Source of the DNA: Boswellia sacra | Lineage: Eukaryota; Streptophyta; Magnoliopsida; Sapindales; Burseraceae | Assembly: GCA_013180625.2 (NCBI GenBank) | Contig: SNVD02016092.1 | Coordinates: 1,054,001 to 1,118,000, forward strand | DNA: 64,000 bases | Reading direction: 5' to 3' | Shown: piece by piece, positions 22,321 through 33,506 of the stretch | How the letters are laid out: each line of letters begins with the position of its first letter | How positions within the stretch are numbered: the stretch's first letter is position 1 | Notes under the pieces: model-generated | Databases searched by the model: none | Told to the model about the DNA's origin: nothing | The model's input: the letters and a program-made list of their open reading frames with translations, nothing else | Translations under genes and position numbers: made by a program

Positions 22321-22475
22321 TGATAAAAAAAGGAGAAAGAAAGAGAGAAAAATAAGAAAATGAAGAAGAAAAAAGAGAAAAAGAGGAAAGAAAAAAAGAG
22401 AAAAAGAAAAAGAAAAGAGAGAATGAGAAAGAGATAATAGAGAGAAAGAGAGAAAATAAAAAAAAGACTCTGCAT
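22320..22475 (+). repeat. Purine-rich (GA/AAAG) tract, copy C
   Basis: Equivalent to 4620-4800. Composition-driven minus-strand ORFs overlap it. Confidence 0.9.
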
Positions 22476-23079
22476 CGACCCTAAGACATTGAAAGAATAT
22501 TTGAAAAAAATTAGTGACAAGCACTCAGCCATGGCAATAGTTTAGCAACTCATAAGGAAAGAAATGCAACATCAGTTGATAAAATCTACGACCAAAATCA
22601 TGTGAAAGAATTCCTCTAGATACTAGAAAGTAGTTTATCGAGGAACACATCGAACAAGGTAAAAGTTACTTTGATTTTACATTACCAGTAGATATTTGAA
22701 TTTTGCATAAATTTGCAAAGATAAGGGAAAGATCCATAGTGAGTAAGATAATAGATAACATGATAAGAAATTCCCCAGTAAAGAACATGACAAATGCAAG
22801 AGAAGTTAAGAATTAAGGATGTCAAAACATAACAATTCAAGAAATTTCCTAGTGCAATAGAAGAAATTAGGAATAGAAGCAAGAATACTCGAAAGAAGGC
22901 ATGAAATTTAATGAATACAAAGACTGGGAAAGATCAAAGAAGCATGGAGAATACATAGAAGACGGGCATGAAACCTAGCAAATGGAAAGTCCAAAGAAAT
23001 CGAAGAAGGTATGAATGCCTTTGAAAAAGTCCAAGGACTGTAGACAAGTGCATGATGGAAGCCTTCCTAGTAGGCATGC
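22476..23079. other. Non-coding internal segment, copy C
   Basis: Collinear with 4801-5334. Nothing recognisable as a gene or signal. Confidence 0.5.
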
Positions 23080-23785
23080 ATTAGAAGGAAAACCTAAGAA
23101 GTAGGTGCACTTAAGAATGTTTTAAGCTCTTAGAATAGGCACAAGCCCTAAGAAGAGGTGTACTGAAGAGTGTTGAAAACCCTAAGAAGTAGGTGCACTT
23201 AAAAGTGTTTTAAGCTCTTAGAACAGGCACAAGCCCTAAAAAGAGGTGCACTGAAGAGTGTTGAAAGTCCTAAGAAGTAAGTGCACTTAAGACTGTTTTA
23301 AACCCTTAGAATAGGCACACTGAAGAGTTACAAAACCCTAGGAAGTAGGTGCACTGAAAAGTGTTAAAAACCCTAAGAAGTAGATGCACTAAAGAGTGTT
23401 TTATCTTACCTTCATAAAGATGCACTTCATGCATTAGAGTGATGCATTTGTCCACTATAGAAGGGTGTTGCATCATAAGGATGCACCTGTTTGCACAAGA
23501 AAGCTGCATTGCATGTATCATAAAGATGTATTCTAGCCCTTGAGTGGGCATACTAGCCCTTGAATGGGCACAAATTCACCCTTGAATGGGCACCTTAGCC
23601 CCTGGATGGGCACACTAGCCTTTGAATAGTCACACATTCACCCTTGAATGGGCACACATTCACCCTTGAATGGGCACCTCGGCCCCTAAATGGGCACACA
23701 TTTGCCCTTGACCAGGCACCTTAGCCCTTAAAAAGGTACATCAACCCTCGAGTAAGCCCTTCAGCCCTCAAATGGGCACACCTTT
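23080..23785 (+). repeat. Two adjoining tandem arrays before the PPT
   Basis: The first (23080-23410) has units with CCTAAGAAGTAGGTGCACT. The second (about 23530-23785) has roughly a dozen 18-20-base units of the type CCCTTGAATGGGCACAC, with variants (CCCCTGGATGGGCAC, CCTTTGAATAGTCAC). A transition zone carries GGATGCAC words. The second array is much shorter or absent in copies A and E. Confidence 0.85.
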
Positions 23786-23922
23786 TGTAGGAGCAGAAGG
23801 AGAGAAAGAAGATGACGAGAAAGTCTGATAGAATGAGGACGAAGGCAAAGATTTCTAGAGTGAAGAAAGAAAGACGAAGCAAGAGTACTTTGTCTACTTC
23901 TATGTATCACAAACCTCTCCAA

Positions 23923-23936
23923 CGTAGGGGGCAACC
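23923..23936 (+). other. Polypurine tract of copy C
   Basis: CGTAGGGGGCAACC lies directly before the 3' LTR. It matches the PPTs of copies B, E and H. Confidence 0.7.
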
Positions 23937-25906
23937 TATAGATACTGAATTTTTTAGGCTCAATAAAGGAATAAAGATGAATGTCAAGCAAAAAAAAAAA
24001 AAATTGATCGAGATGCCCTTGGAGGCCAAGAAAGGAAAGGTGAGAAGGAATTGATGAAAGGTCTCAAAAGTGACATATGACTTCAAAAAATCATAGAAAT
24101 TAGTCCAGGAAGAATTTAGTGGTGACTCATAGATCATTGCGAGGCTATGGATGTCTAGTTTTTATAGAAATTTACAGATTACAAATCAGAGTTGAATTCA
24201 AGAAGTTAGGTGCGATCCAACAGACAGGTTTGCAGGGACCACGCTACAAAAGGACAAAATAGGAAGGGCTGAGTAGAGAACAATCGGCTGGTTGTCAAAC
24301 AGCTAGTTGACTATTGACTAACAGTCAGCCTACCATCAAACAGTCACTTAGCTATTGAATGATAGCTAGCTGACTATCTGACAGTAGGCCGATGGTTTGA
24401 TGACAGCCACCCTGGCCTTTGTCATTTATTTTCTGAAATTTTGAATTAAAACTTGCTTTTTTAGAATTTGTTTCCTCTCTCAAATCTAGCCCTCACCTAT
24501 ATAAACCCCCCCAGCTCACTTTTCCACACACCAAATTTTGAAATAATTCTTCTTTATTTTTCTTGAAGACACACTTGAGAATTCAAGAAGTCTTTTATAG
24601 TCTAAAGTTTTTATGCATTCTATTGCTCTAAACTCAGAAAGGATACATCTTGAGAGAAGAATTCTCTCCTCCCTCCTATCTTCTCTTTTATTTTTCTTGC
24701 TTAGAATTAAGCATGTTTAAGTTAGTTTAAGCTTAGAATAAACATGATTAGGATTTATTTTTATGCTTAGAAGCATGATGGGGTTATTATGAATGTTCTA
24801 ATCGATGTTTGTTTTGTGAGATGGATAAGCGTGCAAGGTAAGTCCACTATCTTTTCTTTCTTAGAATCATGCTTAGAATCATGCTTAGGAGCACATGATT
24901 AGAATCATTCTAGGAAAGACTTATATTTGCTTTGACACATGCTATGAAATAGCATAGCATAGGTAAAATTAACGTTTTACCCTTGGATGTCTTGTTTGAA
25001 CCAGAATAACTATGATTAGGTTAGAATTGCCATAAATTAATATTGAATTATGCTAGAAAAGCAACTGCCATGATAGAATTATCTAATTTAGGTCAAAGTG
25101 CCATGATATTAGATTATGCTTTGTTTGATTTATAATCTGTTTATTTATGAATGTATAAATGTTTGTATTATGATAGAAGTGTAATTGTGTGATGCCATGA
25201 AGTAGTGGTGCACTCACATTAAGGGTGAGAGACCATTACTTAGAATGAATATTCGAATGAACAAATGTGTGAATATACTTGTAGAGACTTGATAAGTATT
25301 GGATAGACTCACATATGGCAATGAGGAATTCACTATCTATTGAGTCTCAAATTGATTGCTTATATTTGGATATGAAAGTTATTACAAATGAATGTGGATA
25401 TTTTTTATTTGAAGTATAATTATTTTATTATTGAAGAACAAATGATGTAATCCTCTTTTCCTTCCTCCGTGTTTGAAAAGAAATGTAACTCCACTCTCCC
25501 TCTTTCTATGGATGCTTATGTAATTGTCATTGATTGAATAATCACCTCACATGTCTAATAAAGATAAAAATAGAAATGAATGCATTAAACGAACAACGTT
25601 AAGTGGACTAAGTGACAATACAAGCTATTCTTATTTGGTATTTCCCTAGTGGAGGTCGGATTTATATCTGGGTGGGTTGAATGACTCGTATCTCACTTCT
25701 CGAACCCATCTCTTAAGGGATAAGGGTAGTTTAGGTCCCAAAGCAAGGAATCAAATTGCCCCATTAATTCCCAATTGAATAATTGGGTGGTGACTCCATT
25801 CTCCAGATGTGCCCATGGCTCATTTATGTTCCTTTCAGTCTCAAAAGAGGCTTTGACATAGTGTTGTGGTCGCAAATGCTTTGGCAGGATGAGAGCCCTG
25901 TTCATA
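23937..25906 (+). mobile_element. 3' LTR of copy C
   Basis: About 1,970 bases, TATAGATA...TTCATA (ancestral TG..CA). TATATAAA is at 24498-24505. The ATG-donor motif near 24820 has lost one base, which shifts the mini frame. Confidence 0.88.
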
Positions 25907-26149
25907 GGGGGTCATGCCCATTGAGCTTATAGGTGTCGTTCTATAACCCCATAATACAAATGATAGCTTATCAGCCCAATCTTTGTACGCATGTACCATC
26001 TTGGCCAACATCTTCTTGATGTTCTTATTAGCCACTTCTATTGCTCCATTTTGTTATGGCCGATATAGAGACGACTTATGGTGTTCAATCCCATACTTCT
26101 CAAACAAGGCTTTAGTCTCAACCTATAAATGAACCCAATTGTCAATCAC
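25907..26149 (-). pseudogene. Integrase core, C-terminal half, copy B
   Basis: The minus strand reads 'VIDNWVHL', then 'KALFEKYGIEHHKSSLYRP', 'QNGAIEVANKNIKKMLAKM', 'DWADKLSFVLWGYRTTP' and 'SSMGMTP'. This is the second half of the retroviral-type integrase core: the D of the second D position sits in 'VIDNW', and the catalytic Glu region is 'NGAIEVANK'. It is bounded on both sides by LTR insertions and continues at 27948 (N-terminal side) and 11770 (C-terminal side). The usual TDNG is altered. Confidence 0.88.
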
Positions 26150-27947
26150 TATAGGCATTAAATTTTTTAGGCTCGATGATAAAATAAAGATGAATGTTAA
26201 GTAACTGAAATGACCAAAATGCCCTTGGAAGCCAAGGTAAGAAAGGTGAGAAGGAATATATGAAAGTTCTCGAGAACTGATATGTGACTTCAAAAAAAAA
26301 TACATAAATTAATCCAAAAAGAATACGCTAATGAGTTATCTACTTTCATAGAATTTTATGGATCACAAATTGAAGTTGAACTTGAAAAGTTATTTGTGAT
26401 TGAAGAAATAAAGGTCGGAAGGGACTGCATTGCAAAGTGCAAAAATAGAAAGGATCGAAAGGGCAATAACTGCCCAGCTATCAAACAGCAACCCGACTAT
26501 TGACTGATAGCTGCTAGCTATCAAACAGCCGCCTAATGATTTGGCAAAAGCAGCCCGGTTGTTGGTCCCCTGTTTTTGGAAATTTTTTGTTTCGACCTTC
26601 CTTTTTTGTTTCTATGCTTCCTTTTTTAGCTTTACCCCTTCTCTATATAAACATCCCCCTCTTCACTTTTCAAGGGGCACTAATTGTTGAATATAATCAT
26701 CTCTTCTCCTTCTTGAAGATAGGCTCGAGAATTCGATAAGTCTTTTATAGTTCAAAGTTTTTTCAGTTGTTTTATATTGCTATAAACTTAGAAAGGGTAC
26801 GTCATGAGAACAAATTTCCCTTCTCCCTCTTATTTTCTCTTTTATTTTTCTTGCTTAGAGTAAAACATGTCTAGGTTAGTTTATGCTTAGAAAAAGCATG
26901 TATAGGTTTTATTTTAATGCTTAGGAGGATGTTTAGGGTTTTATGAATTGCTTAACCTTTGTGTTTGTTTTGTAAGATGGATAAGCATGTCAAGGTAAGT
27001 CTGTTATCCTTTCTTTATAAGAATGGTGTTTAGGAATTTAATTTCCTTTGTGAATGCTTATAATTATGCTTAGGAGCACATGATTATAATCATGTTAGGA
27101 GAACTTATAATTGCTCTGAAACATGCTAGGAAATAACATAGAATAGGTGAAAATTACCACATTACCCCTTTTGAATGCTTTGATTAGACTATAATAGCCT
27201 TGTTTGATTTCAATTGTTTGAATTAGGCTAGAAATGCCATGATGCCATGAATTAACATGAATTATGCTAGAATGGCAATTGCCATGATAGAATTATCGAA
27301 TCTAGGTCAAAGTGCCATGATATTAGATCATGGCCTTGTATTATTATCGAGTATGTCATGAAAGAACCTTAATAGACGTTGAATAGACCTCATATGGTGG
27401 TGAGGAATTCATCATCTATTCTATTTCGAATTGATTATTGGATGCATGATTCATATGAATGTATGGAATATTTTAAGTATTTAGAGTAGAATTATTTTAT
27501 TGTTGAAAAACAAGCGATGTAATCCTCTTCCCTTTCCCCCATGCTTGATAGAAATATAATCAATTCTCCTCCCTCTTTCTATGTTTGAATATACAATTGC
27601 ATTGATTGAATAATCACCTCACATATCTAAATGAGGATAAAAATGGAATGTGTGTAATAAAATCAACAACTTAAGTGGACTGGATGTTAATATGAGATAT
27701 TCTTATTTGATATACGCTAATAGAGGCCAGATTTTGATATGGGCGGGTCAAATGATTTGGACCTAACTTTTTGAATCCATCTAAGAAGGGATCGAATTGC
27801 CCCTATTCATTCCCAATTGAAGAATTGTGTCACAACTCCATTTCTCTGGATGTGCCAATGGCTCATTTGTGTTCCCCCAAGTCTCGAAAGAGCTTTCACA
27901 TAGTGTCGTGGCCCAAACACTCTGGCGGGATGAAAACCCCGTTCAAA
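26150..27947 (+). mobile_element. Solo LTR of family T inside integrase of copy B
   Basis: About 1,798 bases, TATAGGCA...TTCAAA (decayed TG..CA), TATATAAA at 26644-26651, ATG plus donor near 26975-27000. Flanks ATCAC (26145-26149) and GTCAC (27948-27952) are a 5-bp target duplication with one change. No internal sequence adjoins it, so it is a solo LTR. Confidence 0.88.
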
Positions 27948-28640
27948 GTCACGATGTGATGTGGCACTCTAAATCTGCATATGATATTTTTCTCGATGAA
28001 CTTCGCCATCTGCTTTGGCCCTAATTTACTGTAGGACTCAGCTTCTATCCACTCGGTGAAGTAGTCGATTTCCAACATCACATATCGATGCCTATTAGAG
28101 GCTAAGGACATTATCTCGCATATAATGTCAATACCCCATGCATCAAAGGGATATAGTGTTGTCATTCCTTGTAGCTCTAAAGGTGGTTAGTGAATCAAAT
28201 TTCCATTGATCTGGCGCTAGTGACACCTCCTCACAAAATGGACACAATCTATCTCCATGGTTAACCAGTAAAAGCTTTGCCTCATTATCTTCTCTGTAAG
28301 CATTAGCCTATTCATCTGTGGCCTATATACAACACTATGGATTTCCTCCATGAGCATTCTAGCTTTTTTCTCATCGATGTATCTCAGTTCCATCCCTTGT
28401 AGCATTCTCATGTACATCTCTCCTTGATGACAGCTAAATTTTTGGGCCAACCTTTATAGTACAACCCTGTCTTTCTCATTGGTCTCATCTGATAGAATTC
28501 TGTATTCCAAGTATCTCTTCAGGTCATAAAGCCATGGCTTCTCATCCACTTTGATTTCTATTACATGGCGTTCCATATAGCAAGGACCCCAAGCTTGTGA
28601 TATCACTATTGGCTTTACTACCAAAAATCGAGTACTCACC
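27948..28640 (-). pseudogene. Integrase N-terminal half (zinc finger and first catalytic Asp), copy B
   Basis: The minus strand carries an RNase H-to-integrase linker ('KPWLYDLKRYLEYRILSDET'). The HHCC-type region follows, with 'EIHSVVYRPQMNRLMLTEKI' and 'DCVHFVRRCH', then the core start 'PFDAWGIDIICEI' (first catalytic Asp) and 'YFTEWIEAESYSKLGPKQM'. The order matches Ty3/gypsy pol. Stops occur between blocks. The frame ends at 'VPHHIVT', where the solo LTR begins. Confidence 0.88.
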
Positions 28641-29675
28641 TAAATTGATGCCAAAGAAGCTAAAGCATCAGCCATCTGGTTCTTGTTTCTAGGAAGATGG
28701 GCGAAGGTAGACTACTTGAACCTCCCAATCAATCTTCTAATGTGCTCGAGGTATTGTTTGAGTCTTCCTTATCTTAGATCCCAATCTTCATTGGCTTGAG
28801 AGATGACTTGCTTCGAATCTCCAAACACTTCTATTTCATCAATACCCATTACAGCCATGATTTCTATCCCAAATGCAAAGGCTTCCTATTCAACCATGTT
28901 ATTGGTGACTCTAAACTCTAACTTCTTAGCGAAGGGAATGACTTGTTCAGTTAGTGATACTAGAATAACTCCTATTCTAGTATCGTTTTTATTTATAGCT
29001 TCATCAAAGAGCATCCTCCATCCTACTATTAAGATTGCCACCAAATGTTCATTTGGGAAATCCAACTCTCATGGTTCATCATCAGCGATCGGATTCATGG
29101 CCAAGAATTATGCAACCACTCTTCCTTTCACTACCTTCTTGGTGATGTATTTAATTTCAAATTTTGGACTAGCTCCCTCTCTAGCTTTCCCATCAAGGAC
29201 GATGCTTCATAAAGATCTCCTTCGAGATAGCCTTAATCTTATAAGATTCAAAGTAGTGCCTTGACTTCTTTGAGAGCCATGCCATGGCTAATCATATGTT
29301 CTCCATATAACTATATTTTATCTCGTATGGCGGCAACTTCTCGCTAAGACAATAGATGGCATGTTCTACACCATTCTTGTCTTCTGTGCTAGCATAGCAC
29401 CAATGGCCTCCTCTTCAAGAGCCAAGTAGAGAATCAAATTCTTGCTAGACTTAGGCAGTCTCAAGATAGGTAGATTCTACAAGTACTTCTTAATCTTCTC
29501 AAATGCCTCTTGCCACTAATCGTTTCACTCCACTGGCTGATCATTCTTTAGAAGTTTGAAGATCGGCACATAAACTGTTGTCAAATTGGTATGATATATT
29601 AGATCTTCCCAAGAAACCCTCAAACTTCTTTTTTGGTCTTGGGTGATGGCATATCTGTAATCACCTTAACCTTGT
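28641..29675 (-). pseudogene. RNase H domains, copy B, including the archaeal-type RNase H
   Basis: On the minus strand about 29550-29250 encodes remnants of the first RNase H/tether ('LSKKLPPYEIKY' type words in broken frames). About 29000-28680 encodes the second, archaeal-like RNase H: a 'VILVSLTEQVIPFAKKLEF' block with 'RVTNNM', then 'VFGDSKQVISQ' (catalytic Asp) and 'LPRNKNQMADALASLA' (final Asp). The second RNase H is the hallmark of the Tat lineage of plant Ty3/gypsy elements. The LOG-bearing element interrupts pol at 29676-29680, between RT and RNase H. Confidence 0.78.
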
Positions 29676-29680
29676 CTAGA

Positions 29681-31207
29681 TGATGAACACTTAAAAATGC
29701 ATGTTTAATAAGATTTTAGTTCATCATATTGCATTAATAGTGTCAATAAATTCCTCAACTTAAGCATATTTGTAGCATTTGCATCTTTGGAATTAATTTC
29801 TCTTAATTTTGGTTTCGTTACAGGTTCGGTAAAATGGGCATAACTCTCTATTTATAGATCATAATAGTGCAATTCTTAATGTTTTGGAAAGCTGATTTAA
29901 TTGTCTACAAGATTGCATTTCACAAGAATCATCAAATTCGGGCTCTTAGTGGACAAAAATTGGGCTTGAAGTGAACCCATCTACAGTCTCGGCCCAGTCT
30001 GACCAGGCCTCAGTATTTGGACCGTATCTATCAAAATACGTATCCAAATTGTACAAATCAATATGTTCTAGAAAGCTGAGAGAAATATCTATAACTTTCA
30101 TGAAGACATGTGATTAAAATTCTCAACATTTCAATGTCAAAATTGATGGTCAAAGTCGGTGCCTAATTATCTCAATTGTCAAAGATATTTACAACTAATA
30201 TTTGACAATTATGCCCTTGTAATTTGACAAGTTTGCCCCTGGATGTATCTATAAATAGAGGTGCTTGTGACCCATTAGGGCATCTTGGCCTTGGCTGGAA
30301 CATTTTGGCTTTGGCTAGGATCTTGTATTGTGTTTTGCGTGTTCATGTTATTAAAGAATTTCCTTTTTCTTACATTTTATTTTCTTTCTATTATAATGTT
30401 CTTCTAATTTCTCTTTTGCTAAGGTGAAAGGGTGAAACCCTTGATATGAGAATAAGGATTCTCTAACCCTTAATATGTGCTTAATAATCTTAATCTTATA
30501 ATGTTTATTTAATATGATTTATATTTAATTTCTTAATCAATCTTGACACCACTCGTAAAGTGGAGGTCTTGATCCATTGTCGACAATCCTTGGCACATCA
30601 AATGCTTGGATCCTTTCTAGATGATGTATGGTTCTTCCTTACCGACACGAATCTAGTTAGAACCTTGATTTGTTGTAGACATATGATGATTGGCACATTG
30701 GATGCTTGAACCCATTTACAAGAAGTGGTATAAATATTGGTAATGAAACAAATATAATTCATATAACTAAAATGGGTTAATTATCCTTATTTGAAATATC
30801 AAGGGCGGATCCTCTAACCTTAGCCTTCATTGTTATTGTGTCAATTCCTCTTGTATTTTAATTATTCTATTGTTTATGAACTTTTTATTTTATTTACTAT
30901 GGTAGGTTCTACCACCTTATGAAATTGTTCTTTAATTTACTATGGTTGGTTATACCACCTATTTCCATGGATGGTTTTACCTCCTCTTGCTTTTTGTTTT
31001 ATATTTGAATGATCGGTAATACCACCTACCATCTTACATACTTGTTGATATTATCATGTCACCTCTTTGAATCATCCATATCACATTTGTTTAGCTTATA
31101 ATTTGTAACGCTTAAATTCCTTTCCTCGTGGATCGACCCCGGTCTCACCGGGTTTTATTACTTCGACACTCCTATACTTGGGAGACAATCCTTTTTCGGA
31201 TGTGTCA
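29681..31207 (+). mobile_element. 5' LTR of the LOG-bearing element
   Basis: It begins TGATGAACAC and ends GGATGTGTCA. TATAAATA (30250-30257) is the evident core promoter. Direct repeats of 'ACTATGG(T)GGT...ACC' words occur at 30897-31020. Confidence 0.96.
30250..30257 (+). promoter_or_regulatory. TATA box of 5' LTR
   Basis: CTATAAATAGAGG is an optimal plant TATA context. It is repeated in the 3' LTR at 36935-36942. Confidence 0.8.
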
Positions 31208-31213
31208 AGTTTT

Positions 31214-31231
31214 TGGCGCCGTTGCCGGGGA
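31214..31231 (+). other. Primer binding site, tRNA-Asp type
   Basis: TGGCGCCGTTGCCGGGGA, an exact 18-base complement to the plant tRNA-Asp 3' end used by Athila and some related elements. It starts six bases after the LTR. Confidence 0.93.
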
Positions 31232-31464
31232 AGGTAAAATTTGGCGTACAAAATTGTAAGTATTTTCTTTTCCCATTTCTATTTTATTTTTCTTGTATAC
31301 GTTCATCTCTTTTCTCCCCATTTCTATTTTTATTTTTTCTTGCATGTGTTCATCTTTTCTTTCTCTTTGCATTAATTGGTAGAATTGTTCATAGCCACTC
31401 ATCTTGTCTAAAAAAAAAAAAAAAAAAAAATAAAAATCATGCTCATGCCCAACTAAGAACATTA

Positions 31465-33336
31465 ATGGACTCCATAAATCTTAGGAGAACTTGTGCACAA
31501 TCATGCATAGTCTTCCCTCATGATGCATTATACTTCGACCATGAATCGAATTTCATTCAATTCTTACCCCACTTTCATGGCCTAGATGTTGAAAACCCAT
31601 TTTTGCACTTGAGAGAATTTGAAGAGTTTTGTAACGCTTATAGTGACCTAAATTATAGCATAAATATCTTGAGATTAAAGCTTTTTCCTTTTTCTCTAAA
31701 AGATAAAGCTAAGACATGGCTACAAAATCTTAGGTCAAGATCCATTAGCTCATGGGATGAAATGCAACAACAATTTCTTGAAGAATTCTTTCCTCCCTAT
31801 AGAACAAATTCTCTCAAAAATCAAATCACCAATTTCACTCAAAAACAAGGAGAGACCTTTTACCAATGTTGGGATAGGTATAAAGCATTGCTTAATACTT
31901 GTCCTCATCATGGTTTGGAAACATGGGAACTAGTTTTAATTTTCTATGAAGGTCTTACACATCAAGCTAGGCAAATGATAGAATTATTGTGTGATGGACA
32001 ATTTGAAGATAAATACCCAGATGAAGCCATGGATTTCCTAGACTTACTAGCGAAAAATGCCCAAAATTGGAAAAATGTTGACACTTATGAGGTGCCAAGA
32101 ACATCTAGTAGAGGCATTTATAACTTTAGGGAGAATCGTGATCTTCATGCTAAATTTACATCCCTAGCTAGAAAAGTCGAGGATTTAGAAATGTGGTCTA
32201 TGCAAAAAATTGTTTGTCACACTTGTAATTCTAGTGATCATCCAACGGATGATTGCCCAAAGGTCCCTACCTTTAGAAAAAGTCTCCATGACCAAACCAA
32301 TGTTTTAAACACTTTCCAAATGTCAAATCCTAATCCTTACTCACAAAATTTTGGATGGAAAAATCACTTGAATTTTGATTGGAGGAATGATAATCATGCA
32401 CAATCTTACCAACCTCCCTCTCAGTCATATCAAAATTTTCAAAAATCTCATGATCATGCATCCTATAAAGATCTTAGAGAAACATTGGATTCATTCATTG
32501 CAAAGCAAGAGGCTTTTAATAGTCAAGTTGCTCAAACTATGGCAAACTTGAATGATGCTCTTGAAATGCTTGCATTTGCACTTAATACTCATGAGAAAGA
32601 AGAGTTTCCATCTCAACTAGAGCCAAACTCCATCAATCCACATGTGAGTAATCCAAGGGGCCAACATCTAGATGAAGGTTCGGTAAGTACTCTTCACGAA
32701 GGTAAGGTTGATAAAGAACATATTTTTAACCCCTATGAGAAAGATGATGAATCAATCTTAAAGGGTAAGGAAGAGGTTAATAAAACTACACCTAACAAGG
32801 AAGTGATCAAATCCTCATTTATGCCCTCATGTCATCATGCAAAGGAACACAACCAAAATTTTGACAATAATGAATTTTTCAAGCATGACGAATGTGAGGA
32901 AGCTAATAAGATTAACATGGAAAACTATATCCAAAATGAGAATTTTTCAAGTCCTTCAGAAATTGGGTTAACTAGTTCATTTGAAGCAAATATGCAACTA
33001 GTGCCCATTGCTTCTAAAGAATTTTCATTGCTTGATTTTGTACAGGTGAAAGAGATTAAGAGTTGGGAGCCATGTTTTGAACAAAGGCAAGAAGAAACAT
33101 CCACACTCAAGAATGCATGCCTCAAGGACAAACAAATTCAACTAGTGGTAATCTCTTCCATTCTTACAAATAAAGGAAAAAGAAAGGTACCACCTCAATG
33201 GCATATTTTTTACCGTGGTAAATTACTTTCGAAGAGATTCCTTTTTTTGGCTTTTTTTTACGATTGTTCAAATTTCATCCATCGGTGCCATATGTTTATT
33301 TTTGTTTTTGTTCTTGATTTTTTCTATCATTTCTAG
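31465..33336 (+). CDS. gag: Gag polyprotein of the LOG-bearing element
   Basis: 623 residues from ATG at 31465. The frame is open further upstream, but only across the PBS and leader, so this ATG is preferred. Residues about 20-60 hold 'CIVFPHDALYFDHESNF' and 'FHGLDVENPFLHLREFEEF'. The capsid domain (PF03732 type) continues with 'LKLFPFSLKDKAKTWL', 'SISSWDEMQQQFLEEFF' and 'GLTHQARQMIELL'. A CX2CX4HX4C zinc knuckle spans residues 251-264 and would bind packaged RNA. After that comes a polar, poorly conserved tail. The last 60 residues are hydrophobic and aromatic. No protease motif follows. The complete frame agrees with a young element. It is related to the decayed gag of element F (17460-18301). 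Confidence 0.9.
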   Translation: MDSINLRRTCAQSCIVFPHDALYFDHESNFIQFLPHFHGLDVENPFLHLREFEEFCNAYSDLNYSINILRLKLFPFSLKDKAKTWLQNLRSRSISSWDEMQQQFLEEFFPPYRTNSLKNQITNFTQKQGETFYQCWDRYKALLNTCPHHGLETWELVLIFYEGLTHQARQMIELLCDGQFEDKYPDEAMDFLDLLAKNAQNWKNVDTYEVPRTSSRGIYNFRENRDLHAKFTSLARKVEDLEMWSMQKIVCHTCNSSDHPTDDCPKVPTFRKSLHDQTNVLNTFQMSNPNPYSQNFGWKNHLNFDWRNDNHAQSYQPPSQSYQNFQKSHDHASYKDLRETLDSFIAKQEAFNSQVAQTMANLNDALEMLAFALNTHEKEEFPSQLEPNSINPHVSNPRGQHLDEGSVSTLHEGKVDKEHIFNPYEKDDESILKGKEEVNKTTPNKEVIKSSFMPSCHHAKEHNQNFDNNEFFKHDECEEANKINMENYIQNENFSSPSEIGLTSSFEANMQLVPIASKEFSLLDFVQVKEIKSWEPCFEQRQEETSTLKNACLKDKQIQLVVISSILTNKGKRKVPPQWHIFYRGKLLSKRFLFLAFFYDCSNFIHRCHMFIFVFVLDFFYHF

Positions 33337-33506
33337 TTTGTTTTTATTTTATTTTGTTTGTGTTTATTTTAGTTGTGTGTTTTTTTTATTTTGTTTCCCG
33401 GTCAAGTGGCGGATACAGTACTCCATAGCTTTTAAAGTCAGTTTTTCAGTTCCCTAAAAACTGTTGCTTGCATCCATTTTCTTTTCTTCTCTCTCATTTT
33501 CTTCAC
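33337..33506 (+). other. Short T-rich spacer between gag and the unknown ORF
   Basis: Pyrimidine-rich sequence with no motif I can name. A possible acceptor-like TTTCAG occurs at about 33445-33450. Confidence 0.4.

Larger units (their letters stand above)
11771..25906 (+). mobile_element. Family T copy C, inserted in integrase of copy B
   Basis: It has two 5' LTRs in tandem (11771-13804 and 13810-15733), then PBS, leader, gag, a large rearranged region containing fragment F, antisense PMD, repeats, PPT and a 3' LTR (23937-25906). The flanks AGGCA (11766-11770) and GGGGG (25907-25911) fit a decayed 5-bp duplication of AGGGG. Removing the element and one AGGGG restores an open Gly-Met-Thr-Pro-Phe-Ser frame in the integrase of copy B. 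Its own pol is absent, as is its DUF7745-like gene. Confidence 0.75.

Noticed and set aside
28803..29264. 153-codon plus-strand ORF
   Set aside because: Shadow of the archaeal-type RNase H on the minus strand; the minus frame carries the recognisable motifs.
31213..31464. N-terminal extension of gag from a TTG codon
   Set aside because: The first codon lies at the primer site and the segment is a hydrophobic translation of the leader. The first ATG in frame is 31465.
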